DNA from: Tipula vernalis
Taxonomy: Eukaryota > Arthropoda > Insecta > Diptera > Tipulidae
Assembly (NCBI GenBank): GCA_958295665.1
Contig: OY282558.1
Span: forward strand, 45,880,389-45,944,388
DNA length: 64,000 nucleotides
Reading direction: 5' to 3'
Below the pieces are notes generated by a model. The model was not told the DNA's origin. It did no database searches and saw only the letters and a program-made list of their open reading frames with translations. Numbering within the stretch: the stretch's first letter is position 1; every line of letters starts with the position of its first letter. Made by a program: the position numbers and the translations under genes. Of the stretch, positions 22,900 to 34,694 are shown piece by piece.

Positions 22900-23028
22900 C
22901 ATTTTTCATGTATAAGCCAATTTTTAAAAATTTGAAATTTCTATAATTTGCGAAAATACTTATGTCAAAAAGGGGCTTTTGAAGTCGCTGATTACGATTT
23001 TCAGTCAACAAAATTTAAAAACAAAGTG
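22900..23028. repeat. Partial unit of the 0.45-0.65-kb satellite
   Basis: From about 22,945 the text (gcgaaaatacttatgtcaaa, then gctgattacgatttt) matches the end of the satellite unit repeated at 26,649-28,680. It breaks off at 23,028 exactly where the 3.6-kb insertion begins and continues at 26,649. Confidence 0.85.
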
Positions 23029-23177
23029 AGTATTATTACAACCGGTATGAAGGTATTTACAGTAAAGCAGTAATTAAAAGATTGAGTCGGTGCTTGTTGA
23101 ATGTATCTGTGTGAAAATAATAAAAACGAAAAAATCGATAAACTATGGGCGGATTAATTCTAGATCGTTCGGATTAA

Positions 23178-23636
23178 TCTAGCACACGTAGAGTCTACCG
23201 AAAATACGTAGACTCTACAAGTCTACATGTGCTGGATGCAAAAAATCTCAGTAAAAATATGTAGACTCTACGAGTTTTAGTAAGACAAAAAATTTTAGTC
23301 TACATTTTTATGTAGATTATTTTGGTTTGAGACTTGGATTTTTTTAAACATTTGTATTACTAGTTCATGTTTATAAACCAAAAATAAACATGGAGGATTA
23401 TCAACAGGTTTCAACTTTTTTAAAACTTCCTCCAATTTAATTATTTGGTAAAAATTAAAAACAACTCACAGAAAAATGTCAATTTAATTTATTACGAAAT
23501 TTCAACAAGTTATCCAATACAAAAACCAAAATAGATACGTAGATATTTACATCCAGCACATGTAGAGTCTACAAATAAGATTAGTCTACATTTTAGACTA
23601 TCTCAAATGTAGACTCTACGTGGGCTAGATGCGCCC
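23178..23636. mobile_element. MITE-like element with palindromic gtagaStctac motifs
   Basis: Ends are inverted: tctagcacacgtagagtcta at the left edge and tagactctacgtgggctaga at the right. The near-palindromic 11-mer GTAGASTCTAC occurs at 23,188, 23,208, 23,261, 23,562 and 23,609, and ggatg/catcc flank the inner copies. Internal 300 bp is AT-rich and non-coding. Size and ends fit a non-autonomous DNA transposon. Confidence 0.75.
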
Positions 23637-24841
23637 TATGTATAGTCAACTTTTGAATTTTAACCAAATAACAGTAGAAGCGATTCGGGTTAATCGCTTT
23701 CGGTTTAATTTGTGTATTTAAATCAATTTATAAAATAATGTGACTTTTGCAGCTAAATTTGAAGCACAAATTAACAGTATAAAACAAAGTTATGTGCAAA
23801 ATAAAAGCGATTTAATTATGTTGTTTGGGCTAAAATTAATAGAAAACAAAAATATCAAAATTATAATGACAGAAAAGTGACGCAACCGTAAAAAATAATT
23901 AAGAAGTGTTTGCTAAAAAAAATTAACAACATTAATAAACTAAAATCTCTTAAACTAAGTGTTTTAAATTCACGGTGCGGTTATGTGATTTAAGTGAATG
24001 AAGTGATTGGCCAAAGATATTATTTGGCAAAGAGGGACATGGGTAGTGTACAAAAAAATTTAAAAAGACATTTTTCTGCAAAGAACGTTCAAGTCGGAAA
24101 ATAGTTGGTCACCGATTTAGGTAACCCTTAAATAATGCTGAGTCAAACCTATTTTTTCTTATGGTCTATGATTTAATTGTTATTTCTTCTAATTGCTTGA
24201 AGATTCTAATGGAGAGTAGTTTATTAAAGGTTTTCTTATAATCTCACCAACCATATTTGTTTGTAAATCCATTTTTATTTGAAAAATATAATTAGATAAT
24301 CAGTTAATACTAAATTAAATTAAAGCCATAATTCGAACGTTGAGGGCCCTGAGGAAATACTAAAGATTTTTCACCGATTGTTCATTTCATTTGTTTTATT
24401 TACAATCTTATAGTAAGTATCATTGTTAAAAATTGTTTCTTTATGAATGCTTTCTGAACACCTAATTCTGGTAGAGCTTTAATACAATAAAATGTTTATT
24501 AACGGTTAACATTTTATTTCAATTAAATTTGTTACAATTATCTTTAAGTGATTAATTCAGCCCATCTTAGCCTTACAACCTTATAAGGAAAATAAAACTT
24601 TTTACTCCTGTTGCTTATTCTTTGATAGTCTACCTTATACGCTTTTGTAACGCTTTCACCAGGCGCGAAATTGGATTATAATTACATACTTATTAGCTAT
24701 TCATTGTCATGTATTTGTTTAACATTAATTGAGGGATTGAGTTGTTAATATTGGATTTAATCGCACAATACTGGACTCTGTTGATTTACTCTTTATTGAT
24801 ATTGTTTTATACTTCTTCGATTGAATAAAGGACAAAAAATA

Positions 24842-24992
24842 GAGGAGTGGCCAATATTCACTTGGACCTCCCAAATTATGAAAAAAGCTTAAATATGAAG
24901 TTTCAGTTCGATTGGTTGAACTATCCGTGCTGTAGAGAAGACAAAGACAGACTGACTGACAGAGCGACAGACTGAAAGACTGACATTTTTTT
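24842..24992 (-). repeat. Fragment of the array-family head
   Basis: Matches the heads at 61.1 and 62.7 kb: ggagtggcca, cacttggacctccc, aagtttcagttcgattggtt, ctgtagagaagacaaagaca, then a GACT/GACA run. No 160-bp array adjoins it. A diverged solo copy in the same orientation as the right-hand copies. Confidence 0.85.
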
Positions 24993-25610
24993 TAATTGTA
25001 TCTCTTTGTTGCGTTATGTGAATTAGGTATACGAAAACGAAAAATAAAAAATTAACAGGCAAAAATGGCATGATGTTTGTTCTGACATGAAACAATAATC
25101 AAGAACAAAACAAAAATAACCGCAGAATAATAATATATTTAAGAAACAATGGTTATCTATTATATTTTGGTAAGCTGAAACTCAGCTGGTCCTTCTCCAG
25201 AAAAATAATCACCGCATTTTTCTCGGATCAACTTGGCTAGGTTACTTGGTCCGAACCAGTCAGTCTCTATAATAAATTCGTTCGATTTTTACTATCGCTA
25301 AAATGTATGTGTAGTTGACCCAAAATGTAACCCAAAAAAATACTATGGCAACACTAAGCACAATACATATTTTCATGATATACAAGTGTCAGCCCAAAAA
25401 AGTATTTATATGCAATGACGCTATTTAAGTTCATCCCAAAAAATACTCTCATGACAGCTAAAGCTATCGTGACAGTTAAGTATTGTACTCTCTAAAATTA
25501 ATTAAGTTAATTATGCATTTACGCGCACGCCTACGACAATAAATCGAATTGGAATTTAAATATTTATTTGGTCATTAAAGATTAAGCAAACGTTAACACC
25601 GAAACTTGAC

Positions 25611-26000
25611 ATTCAATTGGTTTCGATTCGAAATAATTGGAGAACAGCCTCTCGATTTGTCACCCAATTATATTAACTGGCTCTGGATTGAGCATTATGG
25701 CAGTCATAAGTTTTTGGCGAATTGAAGTTCTGGGGGTCCTTATGCCAAAATACATATGTGAACAGTTGCAATACAATTTGTTTCAGTTACGAAATACTTC
25801 GAGTACTGCCCCTCGTTTTGTCACTCAATTATATTAATTGGTAATCCAGAGCATCTATGACAATCAAAGATTTTTTGGAATCTGAGTTCTGGGCAGTATA
25901 TCATGCCAACATATGTGAACAGTATACCATTCAATGGAACTTCCAATTCAAGAGAAACGACACTTCTGGTTTGCCAGTAGTCAGTTGGTTGACGGTTTTG
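25611..26000. repeat. ~160-bp tandem duplication (2.5 copies)
   Basis: gtcacccaattatatta at 25,659 recurs as gtcactcaattatatta at 25,820, and acatatgtgaacagt at about 25,752 and 25,907. Copies are roughly 80% alike by eye. The sequence is unrelated to the 160-bp array at the window edges. No gene. Confidence 0.75.
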
Positions 26001-26036
26001 TTGCCCCTTCAGGTCCTATATTTATTAGATATGATG

Positions 26037-26648
26037 AGATAGCCGAGGTAGTAAGCTGATGGAGTGGAGTGAAGTAGGTCCGGAGTTCGAATCTAAGCAA
26101 AGCCAACGAAAAAATTTGTTTACGAAATCTCGCCCCCCCTCACAACCGCCGATGGAAAAAATGGTGGAGGGAATAATAATAATTGTTTACAGCATTTCAG
26201 AAAAAAGAGTTTGCGGCACCAGGAAATTTGTGTTGTCATTGTGTCTTCTTACAGGTTGGAGCAGTAGATGAACTTTAAATTGTATTGTCTTGTGCTAAAT
26301 AAATTACTAAAAAATATTATTACTAACAAATTTAGTAACTATCAACTACATAGGTGTCTGGAACTGGGTTGAGTCTTTGTTGCTAATATTCCTTTCCCAC
26401 CCCTCGATCTTGTTATATGTAAAAAAGGTGTACGACGGCGGCCTGGCCAGGGGCGGATATCACAACTATTAGACTTGTGTGGTTATCGATGTGGCGCCTT
26501 TCTTTACGGGGTGAATATTGCTATGTTTGGCTTCATGAAGAATGGTGTCGTGTTATGTAACATGGGTATAGTGGTGTGGTATTCGCATTTATAATACGGG
26601 AGACTTGCTTAATGCTTGATCGTACATCGCAATCAATCAATCAATCAA
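26037..26648 (+). mobile_element. tRNA-derived SINE-like sequence with (AATC)n tail
   Basis: A box-like tagccgaggtag at 26,040-26,051 and B box-like gagttcgaatc at 26,083-26,093 lie about 31 bp apart, the spacing of an internal RNA polymerase III promoter. A non-tRNA body of about 530 bp, GC-richer than its surroundings, follows and ends in (aatc)4-5. This is the SINE layout with an RTE-like tail. The flanking duplication, however, lies at 23,005 and not next to 26,037, so the SINE head may sit inside a longer transposed unit. Confidence 0.6.
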
Positions 26649-28680
26649 TCAACAAAATTTAAAAACAAAGTGGCGGCCTTAAAATAGTGACTCAGACTTT
26701 TTAACTCACTTTTGTAGTTTTAAACCGACCAAGAAAATGTTACATTAAGCAAACAAAACATGAAACTTTTATAGATTTTGATTTAGGCGTTTTTGTTGGA
26801 TAAGCTGAATATCTTGAAAACTTTATTCGGTTGAACTGCAAAAGTTAAGATTATTTGAATTCCAACTACTTTACTCGAATATTTTGTGTTTTGTAAAGCG
26901 CTGGGCCCGTATTCTTGAAATTCACAGAAAAAAGGTGCCGGTGACTTTGGTATGAAACAATTTAAATTTTCGACTGAAATGTCGTATTTCACTAGAAAAT
27001 CACAGGCGACTTTTTTTGATCGAATTTCAAGAATGGCGGCCCTGATCGCCTTTTCAAAGAAATTACCAAATAAATTTTGTTTTGATACTTTAGAGAAATA
27101 TTTCAAAACGATAATTGAGCTTAAAAATTTTAAAAGCTTTCTAAGTTGGTGAGCTTTTTCTACAAATCTAGCTAACCTCTGTCGCCTGTTCTCATACAAA
27201 AATTAGTAGTAAGCTTTTTGCGAAAATAATTAAATCAAAAAGGGGTTTTCGAGGACACTGACTACAATTTTGAGGTCAACAAAATTTTAAAACAAAATGG
27301 CGGACTTAAAATCGTGACTCAGACTTTTTAACTCAATATTTTAGTTTTACACCGGCCAAGAAAATGTAATATTTATGAATTTTCCGAGCTTAAAAATATT
27401 GATAAAAGCAAACAATACATGAAGCTTTTATAGATTTTGATTTAGGCGTTTTTGCTGGATAAGCTGAATATCTTGAAAACTTTATTCGGTTGAACTACAA
27501 AAGTTAAGATTATTTGAATTCCAACTACTTTACTGGAATATTTTTTGTTTTGTAAAGCTAAAGAGCTTAAGTATTTTAAAAGCTTTTCAAGTTGCTGAGC
27601 TTTTTTTAAAAATCTAGCTGACCTCTGTCACCTGTTCTCATACAAAAATCAGTTGTAAGCTTTTTGGGAAAATACTTATGTCAAAAATGGGTTTTCGAGG
27701 ACGCTGACTACGATTTTGAGGTCAACAAAATTTAAAAACAAAATGGCGGCCTTAAAATAGTGACTCAGGTTTTTTAACTCAATTTTGTAGTTTTACACCG
27801 GCCTAGAATATGTAACATTTTATGAATTTTCCGAGCTTAAAAATATTGATAAAAGCAAACAATACATGAAGCTTTTATAGATTTTGATTCGGGCATTTTT
27901 GTTGGATAAGCTGAAATCTTGAATAAGCTGATCTTGAAAACTTTATTCGGTTGAACTGCAAAAGTTAAAATTATTTGAATTACAACTACTTTACTGGAAT
28001 ATTTTGGGTTTTGTAAAGTCCTGATCGCCTTTTGAAAGAAATTAGCAAATAAATTTTGTTTTGATACTTTAGAGAAACATTTCAAAACGATAATTGAGCT
28101 TAAGAATTGTAAAAGCTTTTTAAGTTGGTGAGCTTTTTCTACAAATCCAGCTAACCTCTGTCACTTGTTCTCATACAAAAATCGGTTGTAAGCTTTTTGC
28201 GAAAATACTTATGTCAAAAAAGGGGGTTTCGAGGACGCTGACTACGATTTTGAGGTCAACAAAATTTAAAAACAAAATGGCGGCAATTTTGTAGTTTTAC
28301 ACCGGCCAAGAAAATGTAACATTTATGAATTTTCCCAGCTTAAAAATATTGATAAAAGCAAACAATAAATGAAGCTTTTATAGATTTTGACTTGGGCGTT
28401 TTTGTTGGATAAGCTGAAATCTTGAATTAGCTTATCTTGGAAACTTTATTCGGTTGAACTGTAAAAGTTAAGATTATTTGAATTCCAGCCCTGATCGCTT
28501 TTGAAAGAAATTAACAAATAAATTTTGTTTTGATACTTTAGAGAAACCTTTCAAAACGTTAATTGAGCTTTATAATTTTTAAAGCTTTCTGATTTGGTGA
28601 GCTTTTTCTACATATCTAGCTAACCTCTGTCAGCTGTTCTCATACAAAAATCTGTTGTACGCTTTTACTGCTTGTGATTT
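26649..28680. repeat. Satellite of ~0.45-0.65-kb units, about four copies
   Basis: The landmark ttttatagattttgat occurs near 26,768, 27,425, 27,875 and 28,377; acaaaatttaaaaacaaaat near 27,728 and 28,258. Units differ mainly by blocks lost or gained, giving lengths of about 660, 450 and 500 bp. Open frames of 138 and 82 codons on the minus strand are translations of the unit (shared NLFGNFF/NLFANFF) and have no known domain. Right edge fades near 28,680 into gagctt-rich DNA. Confidence 0.88.
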
Positions 28681-31600
28681 AGATTTTTTGAGCTTTATTT
28701 TTGTGTTAAGCGAGCGTTAGAAATTTCTTTTTAGATGAGCTTAACTTATTAATTCGTTAATCATTAATTTCTTGAGGAAAGCAAACTTTTAGAAAGTAAT
28801 TGTTTCAAATTGGAAATATTCTAATCTACAAGCTTTTAATTTCTACGAAATTATCTTACTTTAGAAACTCATTGTGGAATTTCAATTGAACTAAAGCTTT
28901 CTGAACTTTTTGCATTTACATGTCAATCACGATTTCTTTAAATTATTCCTCAAGTTTGATGAGCTTTATTTACAGATCTAACGGTTTTTATAGAAGCTGG
29001 TAGGTTTAGGTATTAGAAATTTAGAGTTTTTACTAACAAGACAATTTAATTACGAAACTTTTATTATCATATCACATTTTTGAATTTTTTAAGGTTGCTT
29101 ACGCTTACCAAACACGTTAAAAATAATTGGTGATTTTGTTTCTTAAATTTTTTATGATTTGATCATTTTATCTGATTTTAGTAAAATGTTATCTTTATTG
29201 TCTCTTGATACTTGTTTTTTAAGATTCACAATTTAAATTCATTCGTTTATGAGCTTTTTTGTCACAATTTTTAAATAATTGAAGTTAGTTACACTTGAAT
29301 TGTTGAAAAAGAAATTTGAAGTAGCGATAAACTAAATTTATCAAGAATTCTCAGATTTTTAAATTATTAGCAAAGCTCACAAAAGATTTTACATTTTTTT
29401 TCATGTAAATTACAAGCTCATTTCTGAACATTAATTAGGCTTGCCCGCTACGTAATTATAAGTTTTATACGCCATCTAGCTTTCTTCTTTAATTTTGTGC
29501 TTTGATAAGCTTAATATATAAGAAAAGCTGGATTTTTTTTTTTAATTTCTTTGAGCTTTTTAGCAGATTGATTTTATTTTTTAAGCTTTCTTCTCAACTC
29601 CGACCAACGTTTATCGCAATAGAAATACGTAAGTAGATATTTTAGGAACCTGATCCCTAAAACCAAAATGAAACCGCCCGCGTAACGTATAAGTAAAGCC
29701 CATCGACCATGTAATTCGAGGTACAGCAATATAAAGCCAGTGTTTATATATTAATACAATAATGTTAAAAACTGGAAAAATTCCCCCCAAAAACAAAAAC
29801 AAAAAAATAAAAATTATTATTATTATTAAATTTTCCATAAACAAAATAACAATAAAAACGAACCCAAGTATTTGTTTTTGTTGCCATATATCCTTCTTAC
29901 ACTAACGATACATACTATACATATTATACAGCATAGCACGTATATCATATATACACAACAGAAAGGGCGTTTTGTATATTCAATCGATTTCTATATCGCA
30001 ATCGCAACACACAAATCGCACTCATGCCTTTTATTCCCCATGGTGTCATTCAAATACTGGTGGATTATTCTGCAAATTTTTTTTGCCGTAGTTGTTTGCT
30101 GCCATCTCATTTCTCGGCGCTTCCCCAATCGGTTTTCCACACTAAAACCGAATGCGTTAAATAATAATATTATAAATATTTAATTTTATAATTTAAATAT
30201 ATAATTAAAAAGTTTTTTTAATTTTTTTAATTTTAATTTGTTGTTTTTTTTTGCTGCTGTTGCTGCTACCGGTGTTACTGCTACTTTTTTCTTTTTTTAT
30301 ATATTGATATGAATATTTAGCATCTTTAGAAAAAAAAAATTATTATTCAGTTGAACGGGAAAATCCAATTACAACAACAACAACAAATTTTCCAAAATAA
30401 AAAATAAAAAACACGAGATAATCTTTTAAAATTTAATTGAATTGTTGCTTTCTACATTTTCTCCATTTACAACAACAACATGCTATAAAGAAAACTTAAC
30501 TTTTAAGTAATAAACTTTAATTAAAAATTCAATAGTTTTTTGTTTTTTTATTTTTATAATTTTAATCTTTTTTCGAGCTCTTATATATCGACGAGAAGGA
30601 GTTTGGTGGATATAATTTATTTTATCAATAGTTTTGCGGTAATCTAAGTTGTGGTAGTGCATAGTTACTTACTTTATTTAATTACTTTATTTAATTATAA
30701 TTGGAAAATCAATCAATATATTAATGATCGAATTCCCACCCCCACCCCTTAAACACGAGAAATATACCGAACAAAAATAAAAACTATCATTTAATTTTCT
30801 TTACGTTTAATTACATTTCAGGCTTTAGATTTTTAATTATGATTAAATTGAAAATCATACAAAATGAAATAAATAAAAATGTTTTCTCGTATGTGAAATA
30901 GAATTTTATTTTTCATTTTGTCAAAAAAAAAATTTGAAAGCTTTTTAGATATATTTACAAATGATGTGTACGTACATATACGTGTGTTTGAGAGCCGAAA
31001 ATAAAAATACTGATGATTAAAATTAATCATCAGGAAAATAGATATTTGTGATATTGAATTTTTGCGGAAAGGTTGGGATTTTTTTTTTTTTTTCGTAATT
31101 CATTCCCCTAATATGTTTCTCGATTGGTAACAGTGGTATGCGGTTTGTTTATTTCAAATAATACAAAATGCACACGGTTATTTGAATTAGAGGAGGGCAA
31201 TAATTTAATAAGCTTTGGTGAAACTTTTAGCCGGAAGTATAAAGTTTATTTTTTTATCCTTTGTTTGGTCAATTTTGGTCGCCCCCACTAAAAATTGATT
31301 AACTTCATTAAATCATTGAATTAGAACGAAAATTTAAAACCATAATGTTTTGCTGTAAATTATTAAAATTTTTTTTTGTATGTTGCAAATGATTATGGTA
31401 TAAACATTTTTCAAAGCTCAATGAATCGCACAGAAAAAAAAATAAATAAATAAATTATCAAAAACCGATAGTTTTAATTTAAATTTAGAGTCGTAAAATA
31501 AAATTTTTAATAACTAACATACATAAATTTAATCGTTCAAGCGAACGTAATTTAATTATTTTTAGCATTCAACTGTTATTGAAAATTCAAATTTTCAACA

Positions 31601-31700
31601 TGGAACTCAAATTTTCAGAAGTTTCAACAAATGCCAAAATAAATTTAATATTTCAAAAGAACCAAAATATTCACATTTTAGAGAATCCTATTAGTAGTTG
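28681..31700. other. Gene-free AT-rich region
   Basis: No gene recognised. To 29,600 the sequence is rich in gagctt/aagctt words and may be very old satellite. Thereafter it has homopolymers and acaacaacaac (about 30,374). The 103-codon frame at 29,872-30,183 has no recognisable feature. Confidence 0.5.
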
Positions 31701-31729
31701 GTATTGCATCTGTTTTGCAATTGATGGGA

Positions 31730-32556
31730 AGATTCACCACCAGAATTAACATTTATTTCTTTGAATTCAGCATAGGTGTTTTTGGTACCTTTTTAAACAC
31801 GGCTTTTGGTTGTTAACGGTTTACGGGAGTCACCGGCTTTTGGTTGTTAACTATTTGAAATTTATTTCCATACAGATATTGTCTAAAATATCTAACTGAT
31901 TAAACAATGGCGAAGAGCTCCTTCTCTATGGTAGACTAGTTTTGCTCTGTTTTAGAGAAATCCGGATATTGAAGAATGGGGTTTTTACATACATAGTAAG
32001 GTTTTATATTTTTCAAAACAATTTACATACTCGGATTCATAGTAACCTTTTTGTCTTTCTGAAGGCATTCTGTCATGAACTTTGTCAAATCTGCAAAGTC
32101 CTTAATAAATTTCCGGTAATATCCCAATAAACCTAAAAAAGCCTTTATTTGTTTCGGAGCTTTGAGAATAGGACACTATTTTACTACCTCAATCTTTTCG
32201 GCATTGGGCTTGACTGCTTCTGAAATGACTATGTGTTTTAACGGGGCCACGTTTTTCTGCAAGAATTCTGACTTATTCAACTGCACTTTCAAGTTAGCTT
32301 GAACAAAGACAACTGGTGAATTTTTCAGCCCGAATGTCATACTGTTATACTCGTAGTGTCCATTATCGATCGTAAATTCTGTTTTTCGAATGTCACGAGG
32401 ATTCACCTCGATTTGGTGGAATCCGGCTGCCAAGTCAAGCGTTGCGACATACTTACATCTTCCAAGCTTATCCAGGATCTCCGTTATATCCGGAACGGTC
32501 GTCTACCGTTTGTTCATTGAGTTTACGGTAGTCAATAGCTAACCTTCATTTTGGCT
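31730..32556 (-). pseudogene. 297/17.6-like gypsy RT and RNase H fragment
   Basis: Minus strand: DYRKLNEQTVDD near 32,500, then LDLAAGFHQIEVNPRDIRKT and YNSMTFGLKNSP with FVQANLKVQLNKSEFLQKNV directly after. The palm segment with YxDD between NSP and NLKVQL is deleted. [19 protein letters not shown] follows at about 32,060-32,160, and RNase H TEQN, STIEKELFAIV at about 31,900-31,960. Motifs match the 297/17.6 type of insect gypsy elements. With the gag-protease at 36.3-37.4 kb it probably forms one split element. Confidence 0.88.
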
Positions 32557-32557
32557 T

Positions 32558-32765
32558 AAAATTTGGTAGGTCCAAAATCACATTGCTCGACGTTTTGAAA
32601 GTCCCTAAGTCTAAAAAAGCAAAAAAAAAAAAAATGTTTGTCCGTCTGTCTGGATGCTGAATATCTGTATATCTGTACCCAGGGTATCTCGAGAACGGCT
32701 TGTTCGATTTAGAATTTTTTTTTGTCAATCTGTTTCTATGGTCAAGGCCGAGATTTGAAAAGCTT
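32558..32765 (+). repeat. Head of a second head-plus-minisatellite family (copy 1)
   Basis: aaatttggtaggtccaaaat, tcgacgttttgaaagt, a run of A, gtccgtctgtctggatg and atctcgagaacggcttgttc. The same items occur in the same order at 55,637-55,765. Starts right at the end of the gypsy RT fragment, so it probably inserted there. Confidence 0.85.
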
Positions 32766-32829
32766 TTGGAACCTGTGCGTCAAGATGGTAAGGTATACCT
32801 GCCATACGATAATATTTACTAATTTTTAT

Positions 32830-33060
32830 ATATGCTGGTTTGAATATTGAGTTGGATTTTGGTTTTGGGGTTGAGTTGAAGGTTTAGTTAGGGATCAATT
32901 TTGCGGGTTGAATTGAAGTTGAGTTGGAGTTGAGTTGGGTTTAGGTTAAGATATAGTGAGCACTTGACTTGAGAGTTTGCGGTTGGGTTGATGGTTCAAT
33001 TGGGGTTGAGGTGGTGTTGGACCAGTGTTTAGTGAGCAGTTGAGCAATCTATAAAATAAA
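32830..33060 (+). repeat. Degenerate ggttgagtt minisatellite
   Basis: Irregular repeats of ggttgagttgaagttgagtt type, following the head. The same kind of sequence reappears at 36,000-36,280 on the other side of the BEL/Pao fragment. Confidence 0.75.
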
Positions 33061-33239
33061 GTGAGTGTTTGTATGTATGTACAGCATCTGTGTATGATAT
33101 TTAAACAAATCCACACGACTTGACCGATTTAAACCAAACATTACACAAATATTGTTTAAGACTTAAGAAAGGTCATTGTTAATATCTCAAACCTCAAATT
33201 GAACCTTTTACATTTCAAATTAAACCATTAGGAAATTAA

Positions 33240-33545
33240 ATGAATGGCCAAGTAAGATGGAACTTGCATATTTATCAACCGATTATAACAAAATTCGACA
33301 TGTGCGTTGGAAATGGGAATGTAAAATGATTTTTGGATGAAGTTCTGGAATATGGCCAATATGAGGGAACTTGTATATTTCTCATCCGACTATGATGAAG
33401 TTCGATAGGTAGACAAGTATTGGGATTCTAAAATGATTTTTAGATGAAATTCTGGATAATGGTCAGTTAGGATAAAACTTGTCCATTTTTTAACTGATTT
33501 TAATGGAATTTTGCATGTGCGATGGTAATGGGATTGGATTTGAAA
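33240..33545. repeat. ~108-bp tandem repeat, 2.7 copies
   Basis: aacttgcatatttatcaacc at 33,261, aacttgtatatttctcatcc at 33,368 and aacttgtccattttttaact at 33,476, each followed by aaaatgatttttRgatgaa-type sequence in the first two. Part of the minus-strand frame at 33,390-33,830 runs into this repeat and is not integrase there. Confidence 0.82.
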
Positions 33546-33564
33546 GAGAATTTTGTGCGAGAGA

Positions 33565-33830
33565 ATGCTTTTCCCATTGAGTGGCCAAAATTTTCGACGA
33601 ACTACGGCCAATAGTAACTGTGGACCAGCATGACACTGCTTCTCATGTTCAAATTTCAAAATTAGTTCCACGAATTTATGGTTTGATGGTAATAGCATTT
33701 GATGCTTTAAGTTGTAATCCAAATTCCCATTTTGTAATCGGCCTCCCACTCTTAGCACGTTCTTTTTATCCAAAAATGGAGTGAGTGTTTTTAAATTACT
33801 GTTATTTGGAATATCTTTATTTAATGACAA
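33565..33830 (-). pseudogene. BEL/Pao integrase N-terminus (copy F)
   Basis: Contains LTPFLDKKNVLRVGGRLQNG and LKHQMLLPSNHKFVELIL, the entry to BEL/Pao integrase, then a histidine-rich EHEKQCHAGPQLLLAVVRRKF that corresponds to the zinc-binding region. Similarity stops at about 33,565, where repeat DNA begins. The catalytic core is absent. Confidence 0.82.
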
Positions 33831-33942
33831 TAGCCGATTTTAACCAATGATGTCAATGCAGTTTCTAATTCTGGAACAGTTGGATCATTGGTTTCGCTTG
33901 CCATCTTTTTGCATTTCTTAACAAATCGAAGGCAATAGGCTG

Positions 33943-34694
33943 TTACGCGACTAATTTTTGGTACGAACAAAATCTATTGAAAATTGATGATTCACCAATT
34001 TTATCATCCTCATGACTCATTTGTGTAACTGTTGCAATTATGTTTGGTTTTAGTTCAAGATCAATATTATCGGGGTTTATGTTAATCTTTGGCGTGTCCA
34101 TAATAATTCCCTTTACTTGTAGAATATGTGGACCCTTCCACCAAAACTGAAGATCATTCAACTGATGAGATAATACCCCTCGTGAAACGATGTCCGCTGG
34201 ATTAAACTGAGATGCAATATGACGCCAATTAAAATTGATTGTGTGCTCTTGAATTTCGTTTACTCTATTCGCAACGAAAGTTTTTAACTTATGAGGGGGC
34301 GTTGAAATCCAGTATAAAGTAATTGTCGAGTCCAGAGCATCACATCGTCAAATTTAAGTTGCAAAGCTTCAATTGTTGCGCTCACTACTTTGGACAATAA
34401 ATGTGCAGCGCATAGTTCTAAATGTGGCAATGTGATCGTTTTGAGAGGAGCTACCCGTGACTTACTGCATACCAAATTTACACTCACATTATCATCTGCA
34501 TCAAATGTTCTTATATAAATGCAGGCTCCGTAGGCCTTTTCGGATGCATCTGCAAATCCGTGAAGTTCTATTCTTTTTGCAATTGACTCTTTTATAAATA
34601 TACATCGTGGTAATTGAATATTAGCTATGTATAGTGGTGAGATTATTTCGAAATGATAGCCAGTTTTGCTTAATGTCGATGGACACAGGGTCAT
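33943..34694 (-). pseudogene. BEL/Pao RNase H / A17 region (copy F)
   Basis: Frame 34,694-34,284 reads IELHGFADASEKAYGACIYI, SRVAPLKTITLPHLELCAAHLL and VMLWTRQLL, where an aspartate is expected after LWT. Frame 34,161-33,943 (NDLQFWWKGPHIL) is the link to integrase. The domain is annotated A17 in family databases and includes the RNase H-like fold. Two frames mean at least one frameshift. Confidence 0.86.

Larger units (their letters stand above)
23029..26648. mobile_element. 3.6-kb insertion with 24-bp flanking repeat and (AATC)n tail
   Basis: The 24 bp at 23,005-23,028 are repeated exactly at 26,649-26,672. Removing the interval restores a continuous satellite unit as seen at 27,720 and 28,250. 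The insert ends in aatcaatcaatcaatcaa (26,631-26,648). A long exact target duplication and a tetranucleotide tail are hallmarks of target-primed retrotransposition. It holds no RT. Inside are a MITE (23,178-23,636), an array-family head fragment (24,842-24,992), a 160-bp duplication and a tRNA-like SINE head. Stretches 23,640-24,840 and 25,000-25,610 show nothing recognisable. Confidence 0.75.

Noticed and set aside
26040..26105. Functional tRNA gene
   Set aside because: A and B box-like motifs are present but no cloverleaf with paired acceptor stem could be drawn. Better read as a SINE head.
29872..30183. 103-codon plus-strand frame
   Set aside because: Codes for translated acatac/atac repeats and AT-rich DNA. 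No recognisable domain.
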